Numbered from the stretch's first letter, positions 46,951 through 59,565 are shown. The stretch is 64,000 nucleotides of DNA from Mytilus galloprovincialis (GCF_965363235.1 NC_134838.1:20012441-20076440), one strand, 5' to 3'. Notes: generated from the sequence alone by a model not told the origin. Translations and numbers: made by a program.

Positions 46951-47461
46951 ATGTCTACACCGGTGTCAACATGATGATAGTAACTGCGATTACGATCATC
47001 CCAATATGGCGGACACAAATTTAGAGAAATTTTAGGAGGTCGATGTATCCACTTTAACAGCTTATTTTCATATTTTTTTAAATCAAAAAAATCTTTATAA
47101 GCATTGCCATCAATGCGTTCTCAACTAAAATTTCAAATTCTCATGTACAGTTTTTTTCATACATTCCGTGAAATAACTAGGAAATAGCATATGTCAATGA
47201 AAAGATGCTAATTTTGAATAATTTGTCAAAGTATTTCTCAATTTTTTAATTGCTTTCATATTTTGTATAAGGTAGCATCTTTTTATAGTACATATGCTGT
47301 CTGTTTGATTTTATATTCTTCCAGCATTTAAATTTGATGTAGATGCTGTTGTTAAAATAATAATGTACTGGAGCATCTTACTTTTACTAGGATGCTAGTT
47401 TTGCATATATTTTTTTTTTAAACATTTTTTTATTTTTTGGGGATGCTGGATTTCCTATATA

Positions 47462-47760
47462 TTGAAATGCTGGCATCCAGTCATATTGGGATGGTGGCAT
47501 CCCGTTTTACCGAGATGCTGGCATCCAGTCATATTGGGATGCTGGCATCCCATTTTATTGAGATGCTGGCATCCCGTTTTATTGGGATGCTGGCATCCAG
47601 TCATATTGGGATGCTGGCATCCCGTTTTATTGAGATGCTGGCATCCCGTTTTATTGGGATGCTGGCATCCCGTTATATTGGGATGCTGGCATCCCGTTTT
47701 ATTGGGATGCTGGCATCCCGAAAAAGCTGGATGCTGGCATCCAAAACTGTAGGAGTGCAG
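47462..47760 (+). repeat. 24-bp minisatellite, left arm
   Basis: About 12 units of a 24-base repeat: the near-palindrome GGATGCTGGCATCC plus a 10-base spacer such as CGTTTTATTG or AGTCATATTG. The repeat length is divisible by three, so long repetitive ORFs (MLASRFIG and others) appear in several frames on both strands. They are not evidence of a protein. Confidence 0.95.
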
Positions 47761-48149
47761 ACATCGCAAAATATCCGAATGCAGTAATCCTAAAAGTTCT
47801 GTTTGATATACTGTTGGCCGAATTTCTATAGATGTACTCCAATGCATAATTTTGTGTAATGCAAAAAACAAAACAACAACAAAAATCCGTTTGTTGTTTT
47901 CCTCCCAACATTTTATCTAATGACGTCAGGGATATTATGACGTAAGAGGTGTTTTACCATCATGCGTAGAGATTCATGCAGAGACAGTAAACATGATAAG
48001 AAATCAAATCTCACGAATCACTTATACCGATGTAAATATTTTTTGAAAAGTAATTAAAACAGGTAACCCTTTTAATATTCTCTTATTTATTAGTTTTTCT
48101 TATGTTTAATACTGAAAGCGCTTGCACTATTTTTCTACGCTAATTGCGG

Positions 48150-48308
48150 CAAATCCCACCCGCATGACGTCATGTAAAAAGAATGTTAAAAATCGGCGAA
48201 ATGGACGCAAGGGGAAGGACGAAACACACTTCTTTGGCCAGTATGCCGCAATTTATTATCATTTTGATATAACAGAAACATATACGCAATAGAACGCTAC
48301 TCATACAG
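48150..48308 (+). ncRNA. Candidate promoter and first exon of a non-coding transcript
   Basis: Three CRE-like sites lie upstream: TGACGTCA (about 47921), TGACGTAA (about 47938) and TGACGTCATG (48165). A GC-richer stretch then ends at CATACAG|GTAAGA (48308). The nearest good acceptor is at 50439. There is no long ORF. This is inference from signals only. Confidence 0.25.
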
Positions 48309-48475
48309 GTAAGACAAAGTAGATTTTCTTATATTTTACATGCACTTCGTAGTCCTAGATTTCTCAGATTTAGCCATTCATAAGGAATATCCTACTCAAC
48401 TCGACAACTGTATGTCTGTAATGGTTTCATATACATATTATCAGATGTCTAATTTTTCTATAGGAGACGATTTGA

Positions 48476-49510
48476 CTTGTGCCCGTCCGAGATTTATACT
48501 CTGACGTCCTACGCTCATGGGCCTACATGTAGCTTGTCTTGAAAACAGCTGTTTGAAGTCCGAGCAATATCGGACGCATTTTCAGTGACTTGATACGCCA
48601 GCCAGATAATATAATTCTGATTACTTCCAGAGGGAAAACTACAGGCTTAAATGGTTTGGCAACAATGATTAATGTCAGTCGCCAGATTTTCCCATGTCGT
48701 CGGGGAGGGATGCACTTCGATCCGTTTGTGGTAGCCAATGGTGATTCCAGAACATTCTATAAATGGGATTTGGGGGGGGGGGGGGTGGGGGGGTCACTGA
48801 CTGCCATAACAAAGGGACCCGCTAAAGTCATCTTTTAGTGTTTACTTGTATAATAAACCAAATTTTTTCACACGAAAAAGGAGGGGGGCTGGATCCGCCT
48901 ATGGTAGCGATGAGCCTCCAAGACAGACATACTTTAATATGACTATGAGAGTTTTTACCTTTTTTTACATCGAGTCTATGAGAGAGAAATTATGACTGTG
49001 ACAGTGCTTGGTGCTAAATTACCAAAAAACTTGAAGGAAGACTAGCTATTTCTATATTAGGGTAGGTATGGAAATAGGAAATACACATATATTCTTTTTA
49101 TTTTGCTTTACAGAAATATGTACTTTTTCATGAAGTTATGAATAGTTTTGACAAAAATATGATCGACATAAACCCCACCGAGACGATTAACCACCATCAA
49201 TATGGCCATGGCCAGTAAAAATATTGGGTCCGCAAAATTAATTTGTTTACCCCTATAGACAACCTATAAGAAAACCATTAAAATGCATCACTGGTAAGAG
49301 TCCTTTGAGTTTAAGAAAAATAAAGTATGAAAAACTTAATTTCAGATTAATTTTTGGTCTAGAAAATTGAATGGGTTGATTGCCTTTTTTTTGCAAGGGT
49401 CTAAAACCAGTTAACTTGTGCCCGTCCGAGATTACTCTGAGTCTTGACTTCCTACGCTCATGGGCCTAGCTTGTCTTGCAAAACAGCCGTTTGAAGTCCG
49501 AGTAATATCT
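48476..49510 (+). repeat. Pair of direct repeats about 95 bp long, 939 bp apart
   Basis: 48476-48572 and 49415-49508 share CTTGTGCCCGTCCGAGAT, CCTACGCTCATGGGCCTA and CAGCTGTTTGAAGTCCGAG / CAGCCGTTTGAAGTCCGAG. The tract between includes a G-rich run (48772-48793). Confidence 0.85.
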
Positions 49511-49660
49511 GAGTAATGGTATGATTGCTAATGAGACAACTCTCCACCGGACTGAGACCAAATAATATAGCACTAATATGACTAAGCAGTTTACAATTAA
49601 ATGTCAGCATATGGCCTCCAACAATGAACAAAACTCATACTGCATAGTCATATATGAATT
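49505..49660 (-). repeat. SINE-like family M inserted in the large element
   Basis: GGTATGATTGCTAATGAGAC, AACTCTCCACC, ATATGGCCTCCAACAATGAA and CATACTGCATAGTCATATA are reverse complement of family M. Confidence 0.75.
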
Positions 49661-50439
49661 AGATTGAATGTAAAATTTGAAATACTATGTTTTAAAAGAA
49701 AGAAACGCTTATCCTACATAACAGATTTGCCGATTTCAAAATAAATTTACTAATATATATACATTTTGTACTTAGCTTACTGGCAAGAATTAATAATAAT
49801 AGTTTACATGTATAGTTTTATGGGTCAAGCTAGTCTTACAAATATGCCTCGGAGTCATCTTTTCATAAATAATTTTAAGCTGATATTTTCGTGATTTATT
49901 TCTTTTTTTTTTAAACGAAGCTCGGGGGAAGCTTGATAATAAAAGCAATGCATATATATAGCAAATTTGCAAAATGAATGAAAAGAAAATACGAAAATTA
50001 AGGAAACTGTAAATATCGCTACAAGAGTTTTGTGTTCCAGGACTAGGCTAAAATTTAAAAAAAAAAAACACACACACAAATTTAAAAAAGGTGTTAACCG
50101 AATACACCCTTAGATGGGAACTAAAGTTCACGAAAGTCGCTAAATACATGTAGGATGTAATTCTAAAAAAAACCCACTTTTCTCCCTTTCATAATGTACA
50201 GTATAGACCTGGATGTTGTTCCATAAAAAAATCAATTGAACTAGTGGTTCATATGTCAAATGTATGTGTTTTGAATATTAACAACAGGCATATATTGGTG
50301 TGGAAAACTTAATTTAAAAGAAGTTTAAATGAAGGTTTTCTTCGAATAATAATGCGTTTTCTCGTTCCCTAGTGTTGTGATGTTACAACGAAAATTTATT
50401 GTTGAAAATCTTTCATATAATTATTATTTCTCTTTTCAG

Positions 50440-50727
50440 CATTTGTAAAGAAGTGGCTTCACCTTTCTGGTTACTATTCATGTGTTGTGTATTAATGTAT
50501 CGCAACACTTTATAGTTATTGGACAGGTTAAACTCAGACGACGAATCATCCAAACAGCACCAGATCATTTGTGATTCCAGCTGATTTCAGATTACTAGCA
50601 ATACATGATAATAGAAAGTTTGAAAGTTCCAGTTCGTGTAACTGATTTGATTAAATGATTAACAAATACCGGTATTGAAATATTAAAATACAGAAAAAGA
50701 TACAAGTTTAATAATGATTGTAATAAA
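50440..50727 (+). ncRNA. Candidate last exon of a non-coding transcript
   Basis: Strong acceptor ATTTCTCTTTTCAG (ending 50439), no long ORF, and AATAAA at 50722-50727. It pairs with the possible first exon ending at 48308. A donor-like ACAG|GTTAAA at about 50527 could split it further. Confidence 0.22.
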
Positions 50728-51764
50728 GAAAATGTAAGTTTTGTTAATAAAATGAAAGGCTCAAGTACTAGAAGATCCTGACATGATGTACTGACTCATT
50801 GGAAGATGTATACAGCAAGTCCAGAGATACTGACAATATCCAGTATGTACAGATCATAGACACTGTGCACTAGTATCAATAATAGATTATTTTTAAATAT
50901 TGCATTATGGTACACGTTTTATTGTATACAGGCAATTGCGGGAAACAAATCTCCTTAATTTATACATTGGATGCCAATGGGGTTTCTCATAGACACAAAA
51001 CAAAAATTATTATGCAGGTTTAAATATAACGCACCTCATATTTAGCATTTTAATAAAGGTACAGTCACCAATCCGTTTTGTAGAGTGTTTGTCCTGGATG
51101 ACTTAGTTAATCAGACATTCCCAAGGTTGATGGTCATTGGGCAAATTCATTTGATTGATAAAATGCCATACAAAATTAGCAGCATTTTTTTTTAATTTTG
51201 TCCAGTTGATTTCTGAAAGCCTTGGGAACTACTAAACTTGATATGATTTCAGCTGGCAATTGCATTAAGCTTATTAAAAAAAAAATTCTATGAACATTCG
51301 AAACATGAGCATATCAGATTTGAAAATTATAGTCCTGATGTCATCATATATAAATGTATCGTCTCGAGACCACAATAGTCAATAACATGTATACATCATG
51401 TCTTACATAATGGTAATCAAATTCAGAAAAATAACATTAAAATTGGCTAATTATTGGAAACTTACCGGTAGTACATTGACATAGTTTTATAAATATCAAA
51501 TTGTTGACATCAGCATTCACATGGTCAACTAGCACTTTACAATTCAGACTCAGTTTGTTGGTCAAGTATACATTTCACACTCTTACCTATGATGTCACAT
51601 TCTCAATATGCATTAAACTGGAAATGTACTAGGTGTTATATTGGTGGATTAATACTAAAATCCAATTGATTAGGAAGCAGCATTTAAATTCGTATGTCAT
51701 AATGAAAAATGGTACATGTCTGCAAGGTTGTGATGCCAGAATCCCTATATTTTGGTATGTCAGC

Positions 51765-52085
51765 ATCCAGATATATTGAGATGCTAGCATCCGGATATTT
51801 TGGGATGCCAGCATCCGGATATTTTGGGATGCCAGCATCCGGATATATTGAGATGCCAGCATCCGGATATTTTGGGATGCCAGCATCCGGATGTTTTGGG
51901 ATGCCAGCATCCAGATATATTGGGATGCCAGCATCCGGATATTTTGGGATGCCAGCATCCAGATATATTGGGATGCCAGCATCCGGATATTTTGGGATGC
52001 CAGCATCCAGATATGTTGGGATGTCAGTTTCCGGATATGATGGGATGCCAGAATCTATAAATAATTGGAAGCCAGCATCCAAACG
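51765..52085 (+). repeat. 24-bp minisatellite, right arm
   Basis: About 12-13 units: the near-palindrome GGATGCCAGCATCC plus 10-base spacers GGATATTTTG or AGATATATTG. The core is the reverse complement of the left-arm core GGATGCTGGCATCC. Repetitive ORFs (GMPASGYF and others) are artefacts. Confidence 0.95.
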
Positions 52086-53024
52086 TTGAGGTATTCAATA
52101 TGAAATTAAAAGAATTACATCAGCATCTATCAAAGGTGAAGATGCAATTTTAATCTTTTTCGTCATTATCTGCAGATACTTTTTTGAAATATGCTATGTA
52201 CAGAAATAAGAAGTGCTTTTTATACAAAACAATTTCACAACTACAAAAGTTATTAATATAATCGAGAGAGCATCCATAATCTTTAAGACCCAATAAAATT
52301 CATTATGTAGCATCTACTATTCATAGAAATAAATGAATCAGTATGATTTTTGGTAAAATGAGCATATATTGATACTTAAACAAATGCAATATAGTAGAAA
52401 TATTCCGAATATGGAACATGGCCGTAACATTTTCTCTGGACATTGAAAAATTTAGTAGAATACAACATAATTTTACCTTAAAAATTCAAAAATTGTCAAA
52501 AAATTCTCTTTAAGCATATGAGAATTACAAATTTTAGTTGAGAACACATTCATCGAATGTGTTTTTCCTAGATAATAGAAAAACAATCAGAAGAACAAAA
52601 ATCGAGATTTAAAAAAACACGATGATGATCGTAACTTCGTCTATGGATGATCGTAACTTGGACTAGTTTTTATAAAATGATGATCGTAACTCAAAATTTA
52701 CGATGTTGTTTTTTCTTTAAATGAACATCATATTTAGCAGTCACGATATATTGGTCTTACTGAAAATAGTATGATTTTACAACTAAACAAAATGAGCGTT
52801 AATGAACAGCGACATTTGTCAAAAAGAAATGACATAAGGGGAAATTAGCAAGCTTATATGAAAATGTCCTAAATATTTATTTCTTATAAGTAATTTAGTT
52901 AACATTTAAAATGGAATACGTTTATATGAAGTAAATATAAATATCATCATCATGATACAGTTTAAGAATACAGGCCAAAACGTTCACTGAATATTTTAGA
53001 AATGGCTATTAAGTAATGGTAGGC

Positions 53025-53200
53025 ATGAAGATGCGGATTTAGAGGGAGGGACAGGGTGCCTGCATCCACTTTTTGTAGAAAAAAGTTTTGTTGGTTATAT
53101 AGGGAACCAGTGAAACATGACCTGTAGCGGGCCTACTCTTAGACAGCCAGTCGCCACCCCCTTTATAAGAATTTCTGATCCGCCACTGCACTTCTGTTAC
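53025..53200. mobile_element. Short MITE-like element with CGGATC-type ends
   Basis: GATGCGGATTTAGAGGGAGG at the left and GAATTTCTGATCCGCCACTG at the right are roughly inverted. The centre holds GCCAGTCGCCACCCCC. A related fragment GGCTGGATCCGCCTATGGTA is at about 48888. Confidence 0.5.
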
Positions 53201-54116
53201 CTATATTTACCATGGATTAGTTATTTATTCAAAGAAGGAAAAGCTGAAATAGATGGTATACACGTTCATATTAGATTCCATGTTTTTTCAACCTAAAAAA
53301 CCTTACCCTTTCGGTATATGACATGTTTTATTGACGTAAGTATAGAAGAAGTTGTATAAGCCAAAAATATCCATAAGAAAGCTACCATTTGATTTTATAG
53401 GGAAAGAGGGGGTGAAATTTGTAAAAAAGGCAAAACCGGAGTTTTAATAAAAAAAGGTCGGACGAACAACAAAAAGGAAGGAAGAGACAATTTAGGTAAA
53501 AAAAATCAGGATAAACTAATGAAAAAGGCAGGACCGAATAGAGCGAAAAATAAAAACGCGGGATAGATATTTCAACTAAAAAAACTGTAGGACAATATTT
53601 TTTATCTTAGCCCCTCCCCCAATAAAAATTCAGACATTAGCTCCCTTTATTGATTGTTTCATTGTTTTTTTTCTCCATTTAACAGATATTGTTACATTTC
53701 ATAATGCTATAGTTTTTCAACCTCTCCTTAAAAAATCCTATATATGTTTATAAAAAAATAATAAAGTTTGAATTCCTAAAAAAACAAACAGATTCTCGAA
53801 AGGTACTGTTACAAAATGCAGGGGAAAAAAAGAAATAAAATCTCCAATTTTACCAAACTGGCTATTAATATGAAATGTCCAATACCTTATTTATATAAAA
53901 TATATGTAATCAATATAAAGTTTTTTACCCCCAATGCAATTTAATATTAAACTAGATGGCGGGGTGGTGGGGGGATAGGATCTCGCGAAATCAAAACAAA
54001 ATGTGCACATACCCCTCAGTGATCGTTCCTCATTACTATTTCAATATTAGCTGATAATCAGTGTACACTTTTTCGCATACCTGACAGCTTTATTTATCAG
54101 AAAATGCTTCGTTGGA
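53200..54116. other. AT-rich DNA, nothing recognised
   Basis: A-rich and pyrimidine-rich runs without ORF or repeat that I can name. It separates the large element from its short relative. Confidence 0.6.
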
Positions 54117-54411
54117 ACAGACAGTTACGATCATCATAAAAAAAAGTTACGATCATCGTTGATAAAAATAAATACAAGTTACAATCATCATCGAGATTTT
54201 TTGTATCTCGATTTTCATTCTTCTTGTTGCTTTTCCATCATGTACGAAAACATATTTCAATGGCAATGCTTATAAAGATGTTTCTTGACATAATGCAAAT
54301 CTAAAAATAAGCTGTCAAAGTGGAGAAATCAGACTTCTAAAATTTCTATAAATTTGTGTCCGCCATATTGGGATGATCGTAATTGCAGTTACGATCATCA
54401 CGTTGACACAA
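54117..54411 (-). mobile_element. Short deletion derivative of the large foldback element
   Basis: Read in reverse complement it begins GTGTCAACGTGATGATCGTA, continues CCAATATGGCGGACACAAAT and GCATTGCCAT (left end of the large element, 46962-47118). It then passes directly into AAAATCGAGAT and GATGATCGTAACT words (right end, about 52570-52690). It lacks the roughly 5.4 kb between and lies in opposite orientation. Confidence 0.8.
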
Positions 54412-55519
54412 GTGATGTCTAAATGTTCCATGTTGTGATTTGTGTTATTTTGTTTGTCTGTTGGTCTTTGTTTACCATGGCGTTAACATTTAATCTATGA
54501 CTTATGAGTTAGAATGTCCCATTTGTATATTTAGCCTCTCTTTCACAAATTATATCAGATCTGAGTCTTTAAGTACGAGTAGAGCTTAGGAAACACACAT
54601 TATTTTGATAGTCAATGTCACTAACAGAAAAGAAGTCTCTTTTATATCACTATGTTATAAAACATAGATACTTGCAAAAACTCTTGATTGCCATTGCCGA
54701 TTTTCATACAACAAGCTAAAAATCATTTCTTTTTTGTTTGTTTACTATCAAACATGCATGCTGATTTCAACATCAAATATTACTTTGAGATGGTCATCAT
54801 TGCAAAACTACGTACGCCGTGAACATCTTCAACATCCACATAATAACAAAACATGCTGCATTATAGAGATTTTGGAGAATCGAATTACGTGGTGACGTAA
54901 AAGAGAGCTCATGGAAATATATACAAGAATCTGAATATTCTAAAACTTAAAACCTAATAACTATAAAAGGGAAGAAAAACAGACCTTCCTAAAAACAGAA
55001 CGAAAGTCAAACAAAAAGAAATCAGTGTTAACATTAGAAAATCATGGTGCATATCCTGCTCCTCTGTCAGCATGTATTTCTATGGCTTTTAAAATTGTAA
55101 AATAAAATATTTGATGTCAACGGATATGGAAGATGTTGTTTTATTAAAGACAAAAATAATATCTTCTATTTAAAACATTCTCTTTAAAATATAAATTCGT
55201 ATTCATCAGATTACGTCAGAGATTTTTTTTTATAGAAGGCAGTGAAATGTGTTGATTTAATAGACAGACCTATTCAGTGAACCATGAGATTTAAATTGTA
55301 TATCATCAAAATCTTGGAAGGTTACAGAAGAGAAAATTTGGGTTTTCCTTGGCATATTCATTTCCTAAACAATCTTGACATGAATAGTCGGAAATAAAAA
55401 TCACTATAGCGTTTAACCTATGGAACTATTTTTTTTTAAATTACCCGTACTCTACATTATATTTCGGTCCGATGCACATACAAAGATTTTAAAAATAAGT
55501 TAACATAATTATGATTTTG

Positions 55520-55562
55520 TATAATAAGTTTTGTTCATTTACATTATTTACAGTCACCCAAG
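55520..55562 (+). promoter_or_regulatory. Candidate promoter and first-exon end, copy B
   Basis: TATAATAAG at 55520 and CAGTCACCCAAG|GTAAGT with the donor at 55563, matching 36990-37032 base for base apart from a few changes (GATTTTGTATAATAAG, TTGTTCATTTACATTATT). Confidence 0.35.
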
Positions 55563-56819
55563 GTAAGTCAATGTTTTATTTTGATTTTTTAGAGTGCTTG
55601 ATTATCAACAAATTCATAAGAATCTGTATTGAAAAATATCAAAAGTTTGGTTAGACAACTACCTTTTAATATTAACATCAACTTCTAGTTTGGTAAGCAG
55701 TTATTTAAGTAATTAGAGCATATTAATATAATGATTGTGTTTCATTCATACTGAGTAATAAGAATGCAAAATAGACATGGGTACAAATTAAATATCTTAA
55801 TTCTTTAGAAATGTTTTATGGATTCTGTTTCTGACAGTACATGTATGATGGTCGTGTTTGGTTTTTCTTTTTTTTTTGTGTGTGTGAAATATTCTTTTTG
55901 AATGATGGTTTTCTATGACATAAACTCGGTGTTGTGTAAGTGTAATTCACGCATAAACTAAACACAATTACGTTCCCATTGGTAAAACGCAATTTTTACA
56001 TGTAGTTTAAATCATGTTTTGTCTACACGCAGTCGATATTCAATGTAGGCCTTGTGTAGATTAAGTGTACACAAAACAAGGTATTTAAAACATGCATTTT
56101 ACAATGTACATTTAAAGAAGAAACTTTAATTTTCAATAAAAATGATATTTATAACAATTATTTATGTAGTTGTTTTACCGAATTATTTCTAAACTCGATA
56201 TACAAATCAGTTTGTTATAATAAAAAAATCTTTTACGTAGCCTTACAAGGGAGCAACCATTTAACCACATGCGGGAAGGGGGTTATGGTTTTTACGTTCA
56301 CCATATAATTTTTTTTCGCGCTCAGCACGAATAATTTTATTTGTTTTTTAAAGCCTTCAATCAAATACTTTTGTTCAAATTAGAACACTATAAGGTATTG
56401 GAAAAATCTGGATTCAGAATTTTTTTTCCTCATTGAACAGAATATTTTTTCATCAATTTTAGAATCAGAATATTTTTTACACAGAAATATTTGCCACTGG
56501 TCTTAACTCAATCAACGATTAACTCATAAATGAATTACTAAAACACCCTAAACATTTCAATCCTTCTTCTTCGTTTGTAAACACACTGCTGCAGCCTACG
56601 TGATTTATTGTGTAATAAGTTGCAGATTAAGATGGGGGCGGGTAAACTAATTGTAAACATGTTTACTGTACATGACGTTTGGTGTGTACACGAACTAAGT
56701 GTTAACCATATTCCTGTAAAACAACTTTTTATGCAAGTTGCTCTCATTGTATTGCTCGAGAGGGGCAATGCTACTTAAAACAATAATAGAAGAAATTTCA
56801 AAATAATCATTTTTTGTGT

Positions 56820-57110
56820 CATAGACGGGAGGTGAGAGAAACCAAAAGATTATTGAAAAGCACAAATCGAAAATAAACTGACAACGCCATGGCTAAAAAC
56901 GGAAAATAGCGAAAAACAAATAACACATTCATAACTGAACATAGAAGACTAAAGACTAAGCAACACGAACCCCACCAATCATTTTGGTGATGTATGTGCT
57001 CCGAAAAAGTAATCAGATCCTACTCCACATGTGGCATCCATTGTGTTGCTCTTATTAGTTCAAACCCGATGATAAGTCTATTTCGGTAGGTCATATTCGG
57101 GGAAAAGGAG
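56820..57110 (-). repeat. Repeat family G, minus orientation
   Basis: TGACAACGCCATGGCTAAAA, CACGAACCCCACCAATC, ATGTGGCATCCATTGTGTTG and CTATTTCGGTAGGTCATATT. Counterpart of 38540-38790 in copy A. Confidence 0.75.
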
Positions 57111-58564
57111 AGCGGAATTGCGGTTACTACGATTGGAACATCCGTCATCATCTGTGAAACAGATATTCCGTTAAAGTAACTAAAATGTGATGCCATCCGT
57201 TAATTTGCGATAGATTGAAAACAACCACACCACTTGTAAAATTTTATTCTCGACCAACCCTCTATTTCAAGAAGCTAGTTTTTAGGTTTAGAATTTGTTT
57301 CTTCTTTATTTTGCTATGGAATATAGTAATGTAATTTCCTCATTTGTATCCTTGCATAAAGAAAATAAACGTGATGGAAAATATCGAAGTAAATGTTATT
57401 CCTTTCGGTCAAGCAACTCGTAACTTTTGTAACTTCTTTTGCGCCCTTAACTATTAGTATTGACTTATTATTATTAATATATTTAACTTAACTAAAAGGA
57501 AATACGGTGTTAATGTTAATCATACAGACATACGACGACATGAGAGACATAAATAAGGTCAACAGACGGTTTTCATAGATATTTGTCTATACAATCCCGT
57601 ATCATAGAATGATCGGAGGAATTGAAAGTAAGCTTACATGACCGAATCTGCAGAAATGTAAATATTCAACGGGAACTTTTATCGCGGCAGCTTTTCTTCT
57701 TGTAAAATGCAATGGTCAAAGTAGAAATGTATAACGAACATTTTTGTTCTGTTTCAAACTATATATACGCGAATTGACGATCATGCGAAAAACCGATTCA
57801 CAAACGCTTTAAACGAACAACACTAATATAGTTATCCATATAAACAATTCTAATAATCCAAAACTTTAAAAGCTGAGTAAACGCATAGGAAATGTGGCGT
57901 AAACTGCAATGTGACACCAACCGAAGATAGACATACAGGATAATATGCAGTCTTCAAAAATGAATAGGTGTTTATACAATAGTCCATTGATAATAATACT
58001 TTATAAATGCGGAACGTCTGCTGCGCTGTTCTGGATTACTCAACTTTGTTAGGTTTATAAATACTAAAACGGTCAAAAACTGAGTGTAAAAAAGTAGTTA
58101 CAAATATATTGAACTCCAAGGTAAATTCAAAAACTGCACTAAATCAAACCCTTGCAATATCTTTCATATTCTTTGATTTCCACAATAAATTCTGTGTACA
58201 GGATATTTGTGAGACAAATATTTTGGAGTAAATGGTGTGACTTCTGTACGATATTTGTACAACTGCTGTATATGTTAGGTTTTTTTTTCAGATGTGTTAA
58301 TATTAAATTAATTTGAACCTAATCCACTTTTGAACCAAATTTGTAAATCAGAAGACGGATATTTTTAAATCAGAAGGCGGATATTTTTTATCTTCACCTT
58401 CCTTATATTTTCGTATTTGAATAATTGATTTAAAAAGAAAGGCGATAGAACAGAGGCAATGAAATTTAATGTATACTTTATTGAAAATTGTATTTTGATC
58501 CAGCGCCAACTTATAAATACGTAGTAAACAAACTAAATAAGAATTCCTGGAAACACTTTATAGA

Positions 58565-58985
58565 ATAACTTCATCATAGATACCAGGATTAAATTTGTAT
58601 TTACGCTAGACGCGCGTTTCGTCTACAGAAGACTCATCAGGACGCTAGAATCCAACAAAGTTTAAAAGGTCAAATAAAGTACGAGGTTGAAGAGCATTGA
58701 AAACCAAAATTCCTAAAAGTTTTGCCAAATATCGCTAAGGTAATCTATTCCTGAGGTAGAAAAGCCTTAGTATTTAAAAACATCTAAAGTTTTGTAAATA
58801 GATAATTTTATAAATATGACCATATCAATGATAAATCATGTCAGCACAGAAGTGCTGACTACTGGGATGGTGATACCCTCGGGAAATTAAAACTCCACCA
58901 ACAGTGGCATCGACCCAGTGGTTGTAAATAAACTCCTCACATATACCAGAATTAAATTTGTATTTACGCCAGACGTAAGATGATG
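58565..58985 (-). repeat. Repeat family F, minus orientation, long copy
   Basis: TCATAGATACCAGGATTAAA, GCTAGACGCGCGTTTCGTCT, GAGGTTGAAGAGCATTGAAA, ATGTCAGCACAGAAGTGCTG and a second start AGACGTAAGATG. Absent from the matching point of copy A (about 39790), so it is an insertion specific to copy B. Confidence 0.8.
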
Positions 58986-59424
58986 CTGTTGAAGTTACCT
59001 TGTTACTTATTACTTAATAGGTAATGGACGAAAAATTGTGTTGTTTATTGCACTTGTATACGTGAATGAAAAAGAGCTGAATTTGGGATCCTAACGATAA
59101 TAATATCAAAGAAATAAAACAAAATAGTTACTTAGTTATTTATGAATACGAAACAAAATGTAAATACCTTCAATAAAACAAAACAACGATTTTTTTTAAT
59201 ATGAAACCAGAATAACGGCAACTGATGATATCCCTGACTTAACACTTACAAATAAACATGTTGTTTTGTTAAATTTTTATGTCAGCAGTTCTCCCCCAAA
59301 TGTTCCAGACAAAACAACAGTAAGAATTTAGTTAAAAACTGAAAACAACACTTTTAGTCCAATAGTCAGCGGTAACAACAAAGAACTGTTAGAAGAATTT
59401 GTTTTTATTATCATTATTATTTGT

Positions 59425-59565
59425 AATAACATAAGCAACACGAAGGGTGCCACATGTGGATCATGATCTGCTTATCCTTTTGGAGTACCTGAGATCACCC
59501 CCAGTTTTTGTTGGGGTTCGTATTGCTTAGTCTTTGGTTTTCTATGTTGTGTCTTTCACTAATTG
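59425..59565 (+). repeat. Repeat family G, truncated
   Basis: AATAACATAAGCAACACGAA, GAGTACCTGAGATCACCCCC and TTTTCTATGTTGTGTC. It stops where copy A still has 460 more bases. Confidence 0.75.

Larger units (their letters stand above)
46962..52690. mobile_element. Large foldback-type element with inverted minisatellites
   Basis: The left end has GTGTCAACATGATGATAGTA, then GCGATTACGATCATCCC and CCAATATGGCGGACACAAAT. The right end has three GATGATCGTAACT words (52620-52690). Between them, 47108-47150 and 52515-52560 are inverted copies (GTTCTCAACTAAAATTT against AAATTTTAGTTGAGAAC). Each arm then carries scattered GATGCT/GCATC words and a 24-bp minisatellite (47462-47760 and 51765-52085). The 4-kb centre has no protein-coding gene but has promoter-like and splice-like signals. 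No transposase is present. The exact ends are uncertain. Confidence 0.7.

Noticed and set aside
47437-47871. Repetitive ORFs of 96-138 codons on both strands (MLASRFIG-type and HPNKTGCQ-type)
   Set aside because: They come from a 24-bp minisatellite whose length is divisible by three; several frames are open on both strands at once, which a real protein would not require.
48590-48838. 82-codon ORF containing a glycine run
   Set aside because: The glycine run comes from a G-homopolymer and no family resemblance is seen.
51765-52085. CRISPR-like regular array
   Set aside because: A 14-base core with 10-base near-constant spacers in a eukaryotic genome is a simple minisatellite; spacers are not unique.
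51629-52089. Repetitive ORFs of 86-132 codons (GMPASGYF, AGIPKYPD, MLASQNIR types)
   Set aside because: Same reason: a 24-bp minisatellite read in several frames on both strands.
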